This document shows positions 59,641-64,000 of a stretch of DNA of 64,000 nt, one piece after another. Under the pieces are notes generated by a model. The model had not been told where the DNA came from. It saw nothing but the letters and a program-made list of their open reading frames with translations, and searched no databases. Position 1 is the first letter of the stretch. Each line of letters begins with the position of its first letter. The position numbers and the translations under genes are program-made. The stretch spans positions 12,588,501 through 12,652,500 of the forward strand of contig OY727094.1 in NCBI GenBank assembly GCA_963402885.1, written 5' to 3'. The stretch comes from Antedon bifida. Taxonomy: Eukaryota > Echinodermata > Crinoidea > Comatulida > Antedonidae.

Positions 59641-60654
59641 AAGGAAAACTGCAAACAACATCGTGAAAATGGCCCCTTGTCTTGTCCTTTCTAGGCCTAC
59701 CTAGTAGTAGTATACCTGTTTAGCGTATTTTATTGACTTGCGAAAAACGTTGTTTGAATTTTATCGGTAGCCTAGGCTATCTAATAAATAGAAATAAATA
59801 TGGACTATGTCCTAGCTCCTACTACTACTATACTAATAATACTACTAGACTAGTGGCTGGTGCTAGCTAGACCAGAGAGCCAGCCTACGTACGTATTTGT
59901 TGTAATGACAATTTAAATGTTTTATTTAGCTCTATTCTACTCATTACTACTATTATAATTTATAAAATGGCCTAGTTTGTTCGTATATGATTCGTATACG
60001 TCCCGTATACGATATCTTATCATGAATAAACAACGCATACGTTACGTATGCTAAACGTATACGACGCCAACTCTTTGTGGAGCAACAGAGTGGAAATAAT
60101 GTAAACAGTGAAATCGTATACGATCCGTATACGTCGTATACGTTTTCAGCGTATACGGATCGTATACGGCTTTTTTGCAAAGGGTAAGCCTATTTACTAC
60201 TACTAGTTCATTGTGGTTCACCGTGTGGTGCCATCATGCCTCTACCGTGGGAAATTTCAATTTATTTATATATTCGCCATCAGTCGAGTAGATAAAAAAA
60301 CATTTAAACGATTAATAATATTTATTAATAAATGCTTCCGAGTAATTTACAACTTGGTCCTCCGTCAGTCAAAATTGACTCATTAATTTTGCACACCTTG
60401 TTACCTCACAAAAAACATCGTAGGGTTGTCTATGAAATGCATTTTTCCGACCTTATTATGAAATGCGTGGGTTTGGCGCTGACCACCACTCATGACATGC
60501 TTGAGCTGATAGGGTTTGATTTCAGCCTCAAGAAGCAGTGGGTAGTGCACCAACATGTTGATAACTACTACAAGAAGTTTGTGTCAATATCTATATTAAT
60601 TTGCATGATTGGTTCATGACGTATATTTTAAATAGGGAAAATGTTACATGTCAA

Positions 60655-60892
60655 TCATTAACATTGATGACTGTCATTTGCCTCAGATGGAAATTGATGT
60701 TCTTATTCAATGGAGTAACATGGGAAATTAATTTTCAAATTATTTCTATATCACATTCAAAACATCTCATCACATATTTTTATCAGTTGAATGGTTGTAT
60801 CTTTGAGAGAACACTAACTGATCTTGGTGTCAAAATAGCATCAAACTTTAATATGTTGGGATGATCATATCAACAAAATTGTTAATAAATCC
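60655..60892 (+). pseudogene. LINE reverse transcriptase fragment (CR1/Jockey-like)
   Basis: Across two frames the sequence reads like 'IDDCHLPQMEIDVLIQWSN' and then 'YQLNG' plus 'LTDLGVKI', followed by DHINKIVNKSQR. These are the segments after the YADD box in CR1/Jockey reverse transcriptases (WS.....N..K, then ..LG...). The frame is shifted at least twice. It is cut off at 60893 by sequence starting with a transposon-like end, and the same element seems to resume near 61600. Confidence 0.65.
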
Positions 60893-61370
60893 CAGAGGCG
60901 GATCCAGCCTTGAAAAATAGGGAGGGGAAAAGGGGTTTGTGACAAAGTTTGAACAATCGGCCTCAGGAACTGGTGGGGGAGGGGGTAGCAAAAGGCCTCC
61001 AGTGTTCTACCATGTTTTAGGCTGTTTTATTTAAAAGTGGTTAGGTTTTGTCAATTTGTTAATGTTATGGTACATTTTATAAGTGGACAATTGAATTGTT
61101 TGTTATGGGCCCACCGTTTCAAACTGCTGTGTGAAATTCGTTCTTTCATATAACAAAAATACAAAAGCCGATGAGCTAAATTACTTGCCTTAAAAAAGTA
61201 ATCTATTTTCAAAAGAGAGAGAGAAAAATAGGCAATATTTGTTAATATAAGCATGAATGATAATGTAGGACTTCAATTTAGTATAGAGCTGAATAATAGT
61301 GTGTGTCGTACTATTTCACATAAACCATCATACCTATTTTCATGTTACAATCAGTGGCTGATTTAGAGGG
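60893..61370. mobile_element. Possible transposon insertion splitting the LINE
   Basis: CAGAGGCGGATCCAGCC at 60893 resembles hAT-type ends and begins exactly where the LINE reading stops. A second word, CAGTGGCTGATTTAGAGGGA, lies near 61352 in the same, not inverted, orientation. The right boundary and the target duplication are not established. Confidence 0.35.
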
Positions 61371-61579
61371 AGAAAAGCGTGCAAAGCACAGCATGTGTAA
61401 TTATGGCCATCTATGATATTCATCTTGATAATTTTGTATAATTTAACTTTTCTTCTGAAGGCTACAGGGTTACCAGAACTGCATCTGTTTGTTCTTATGT
61501 CTCTTTATAAGTTTCATTCAACATTTATTTATTTATATTTATCAAGAAATAAAAGAAGCATACATTTACAATAACTTAA

Positions 61580-61948
61580 ATGGTAACATTAAATAAGAAG
61601 TCTGTGAAATGTAAAGCTAAATCCCCTAAAATAATCATATTTTTCAGGAGGATCATTCCCATTTGGAATCTACTAACGTTTTGTATCAGATCGAATAATA
61701 TTCCACAATTCATTAAACTATATGTAAACTTTACAAGAGAAAAATTGTTAAATAACTTTGACCCTGACATTACATGCACATGGGTATTACCTTTTCCCAT
61801 TGTAGGTATATTATTTATTATTATTTATTCAAGCAAAAGATACATTTTACAAAATATAATACAAATCAACAAATTAAACAAACACGACGCAAGAAGAAAA
61901 TATAAAATCATAGTCACTAGCTACCAGGAAAGCACAAAAGCAGCCTAA
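61580..61948 (+). pseudogene. LINE ORF2 C-terminal tail
   Basis: The open frame contains IPIWNLLTFCIRSNN and further on FDPDITCTW. In CR1/Jockey-type elements the last part of ORF2 has a (V/I)P.WN.LP..IR segment followed, about 30 residues on, by FD.DN.CTW. Here LP is replaced by LT. It is probably the end of the same element as 60655-60892. The remaining codons (after about residue 75) look like 3' UTR read through. 3' UTR-like AT-rich sequence with GTTTAATAAATGAAA follows near 62180. Confidence 0.65.
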
Positions 61949-62383
61949 ACCACTGTCACCAATTAGATGTGTACCTCCATTATGCTTGTTGTGGCCAGGT
62001 CTTAAATGTTGCGCTTTATATATAAAACTGAAAATAGTATAATTTCAGCTATTTTTATATCTTAAATGTTTGTGTTTTTATGTTTTGTTATTTGTACAAG
62101 GGGTCCAATGTGGATAGAAGTGCTTGCCACCTGTTTTTTTCACTGTCTTGTGCCTTGTATTTTTCTTTCAGTGATAAAGTTTAATAAATGAAAAGTATAT
62201 ATTTCTACTACTCTAGTATGATGTTAATAAAAGTTTGTTTAGTTATCAGATTATTATTATATTATTAACAGATGAATAATTATATCATCGTTCAGATTCT
62301 GAAATTAATTACAATTACAGGGGATTGGGTTACCAAGCCATTATCCAAATCCGGTATTAGCCAATCAAATTTTCTAAGCAAAT

Positions 62384-63052
62384 TGTACTGTGATGAATTG
62401 AGTATTGAGGGCGCTGCGTAGTCATTCTGTAATTGGAATACAGGTGACACTGTGTGATAAAAGACCGTGCGTAAGCAGAGCGGGTCTTTTGTTCGTTTTG
62501 TTGGCTCTCGCTATGTTACTACAGTTTTGTTTGAGAGTTTGTTTAAGCTATTGATATGTTCTTATTTTGTAAGTACTAAGCTTAACTTGTATATGTATAA
62601 GCAACTGATTTACCATATGTTAACTATAATCATGCTTACAATTAATGAAACTTGCATTTACAATATTTATCTTAGTTTTGCTCAGTCGGAAGTATAATAA
62701 TCAGGAGTTGTTATCTTGTTATCACGAGTTGATGCTGTGTCATACATACGTTGGTGTTGATAACTTGAGGTACTATTATATTGTGATTGTTCGTTGTTGT
62801 ATTAGTGTTGTGAATTATTACATTATTACTTATTGTTATAATTGACTGTTAGATACAGTGGCAATTGTTATTTGTTATTCGTATTTTGCAGGGCTTGAAT
62901 CTTATATCTTGAATCTCGAATTCTTGTACCTGAAATGACTTATGCCTATGTAATGATTTGATGCTGAAGTACAATATATACGAAACTAATAAAATCGCAC
63001 TGAAGGAAAGAAACCAAGTGTTTTCTCCTCTTTATTTGTTCGGACCACGACA
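62384..63052 (+). mobile_element. 5' LTR of an LTR retrotransposon
   Basis: The right border is ACA at 63050-63052, four bases before a primer-binding site. A polyadenylation signal AATAAA lies at 62988-62993 and a TATA-like TGATAAAAG at 62455. Just after it AAAAGACC (62459-62466) and GGTCTTTT (62483-62490) can pair into a stem. The left border at TGTACTG (62384) is a guess from the TG...CA rule. It cannot be checked because the 3' LTR is outside the window. Two short plus-strand frames inside are not coding. Confidence 0.65.
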
Positions 63053-63056
63053 AACT

Positions 63057-63074
63057 TGGCGCTGCGAGCAGGGT
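63057..63074 (+). other. Primer-binding site, serine tRNA type
   Basis: TGGCGCTGCGAGCAGGGT is complementary to a tRNA 3' end of the form ...CTCGCAGCG-CCA. A G discriminator base and that acceptor/T-arm sequence are typical of animal tRNA-Ser. Its position four bases after the LTR end supports its role as the start point of minus-strand DNA synthesis. Confidence 0.7.
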
Positions 63075-63159
63075 ACCAAGCATCAAGATCGAAGAGGACC
63101 AGTTACCGGAATCTAGGCTCTCAAGTTATGAATGGAGATAAGAAGATAAGAACATTGAT

Positions 63160-63255
63160 ACTTATATATGAATGTGTTGATTATCATTTTGATACTTATA
63201 TATGAATGTGTTGATTATAATTTTGATACTTATGAATGTGTTGATTATAATTTAA
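63160..63255. repeat. Short tandem repeat in the leader region
   Basis: TTGATACTTATATATGAATG followed by TGTTGATTAT is repeated about three times, the third unit slightly shortened. It lies between the primer-binding site and gag and may have disrupted the start of the gag frame. Confidence 0.7.
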
Positions 63256-63429
63256 CATTTGGGAAGTTGACCATATAATTTAAATTGATAATTCTAATAA
63301 TTGGTGTGACATGTGTGACATACAATACTCTTGCTTGGAATTATAATCATTGAAAAGTGTGGATCTGTTAAAATATATTGTTGATATGTTATCTGTGATC
63401 AATTGTTTATATAGTACCTTATAGTTTAG

Positions 63430-64000
63430 TTTTGGCTCGAAGATTTTGAGACATATTGTACACATTATAATCTAGGTGGGGACGTAAAATATGATGCCCT
63501 AGTAAGTCACTTGGGGGGATCGGCTAAAGACGAAGTACATTACCAAATGTCCATATTGGGTAAAGGCAAAAATGTTAAAAAGGCCATTCAAGTGTTACAG
63601 ACTACCTTTTCTCCAGATGAATCCGTATCGGCTTTAAATACTTTGTTTTATTCTCGTAATCAGTTGGATTATGAAAGTGTGGCCGAATATAGTTTAGAGT
63701 TAATGAAAATTTATTCGCGATTATTGGAAGCTTCTTTCCCCAATGAGCAGAATGCTCTCAAACATTTACAGGACTCCACACTCAAACAGAGATTGGTAGA
63801 AGGGGTACGGGATCCACTCGTTAGGCGTGAAATGCGCAGAATTGAATTGGCGTCTAGGGGTAAATCCTTTATGGAAATGAGGGAGGAAGTTCTTGAATTG
63901 TTTAAAGGCGAGACATCACGGGGTTATAGACCGAAAGTTCAGGGTGTAGATTTTCCAACAAATTCTTATTCAAACCAATCTGAAAATTGTGAAATTAAAA
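63430..64000 (+). CDS. Gag of an LTR retrotransposon, partial
   Basis: About 190 codons are open to the window edge; a TAG lies at 63427-63429. The translation starts near WLEDFETYC, then DALVSHLGGSAKDEV, then a segment with LFYSRNQ and ESVAEYS, and later EGVRDPLVRREMRR and SFMEMREEVLEL. This pattern (LGG.A...., FY.R.Q...ES...Y, F..G..DP.LR) is the capsid region of Ty3/gypsy-type Gag and of the related domesticated paraneoplastic-antigen family. A zinc knuckle would be expected just beyond the window. No ATG is present in frame before the conserved part, so the true start is upstream in another frame, or the copy is damaged. Confidence 0.85.

Larger units (their letters stand above)
56170..60186. 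mobile_element. Candidate 4-kb transposon with identical 26-bp ends and CGTATACG clusters
   Basis: The word starting TACCCTTTGCAAAAAAGCCG at 56170 continues to GTATACG and recurs, identical and inverted, ending at 60186. Next to each end is a cluster of the palindrome CGTATACG: about seven copies in 56187-56375 and about eight in 59978-60170. Clustered subterminal palindromes are typical binding sites of transposases. No clear target duplication was found and no transposase was recognised between the ends. The alternative is two separate short elements in opposite orientation. Short frames over the palindromes are artefacts. Confidence 0.55.

Noticed and set aside
60332..60619. 95-codon plus-strand frame as a host gene
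   Set aside because: No family could be named, and it lies directly upstream of LINE sequence on the same strand. It may be part of that relic.

Overview
This is an AT-rich (roughly 70% A+T by eye), gene-poor stretch of a eukaryotic nuclear genome. Large introns, many non-LTR retrotransposon fragments, an LTR element with a serine-tRNA-type primer site, several families of cut-and-paste transposons and a frequent TAGGCCTA word fit a marine invertebrate. An echinoderm or another deuterostome is my guess, but the species cannot be fixed from sequence alone. All coordinates and matches were read by eye. No alignment or database search was run.

Genes. The only host coding sequence I can support is on the minus strand. 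Two exact 99-nt ankyrin-repeat exons (51469-51567 and 30461-30559) each encode one 33-residue repeat in the same register, with clean splice sites. A half-length decayed relative lies between them (about 39393-39458). They look like internal exons of one large ankyrin-repeat gene whose introns of about 9-12 kb hold most of the window. Most of the other short open frames look like chance frames or repeat copies.

Layout. 1-12 kb: a 24-bp minisatellite, three decayed LINE fragments (2.2-2.7 minus, 4.15-4.56 plus, 5.6-6.8 plus), a tandem duplication at 8.1-8.9, and a 2.45-kb terminal-inverted-repeat element (9920-12369). Inside that element sits a foldback element whose arms are a C/G-rich minisatellite. 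12.6-30 kb: the main feature, a 17.4-kb head-to-tail array of eleven units of about 1.53-1.67 kb. Unit ends carry a palindrome, a shared terminal word and a 3' hairpin. One unit (23578-25243) is a divergent subfamily in which all of these end signals have changed together. 30-38 kb: an ankyrin exon, local duplications (one copy looks like the empty version of the array insertion site) and an internally deleted LINE. 39-52 kb: a decayed ankyrin exon, a piggyBac-type element with TTAA duplications, a tRNA-like relic, LINE tails, a 5'-truncated L1-like LINE with a 16-bp target duplication and a Harbinger-like insertion inside it, a MITE, then the second good ankyrin exon. 53-60 kb: a hAT-type element with an 8-bp duplication (TTAGTTAG), a possible 4-kb element with identical 26-bp ends and clustered CGTATACG palindromes, and a long-armed foldback element nested in it. 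60-64 kb: a CR1/Jockey-like LINE remnant, then the 5' LTR, primer-binding site and start of gag of an LTR retrotransposon that runs off the right edge.

The window records repeated nested insertion into the introns of an expanding ankyrin-repeat gene. The 1.55-kb array is the best candidate for something undescribed. It looks like a non-autonomous, possibly rolling-circle (Helitron/Helentron-like) family that amplifies in tandem and whose paired end signals evolve as a set.
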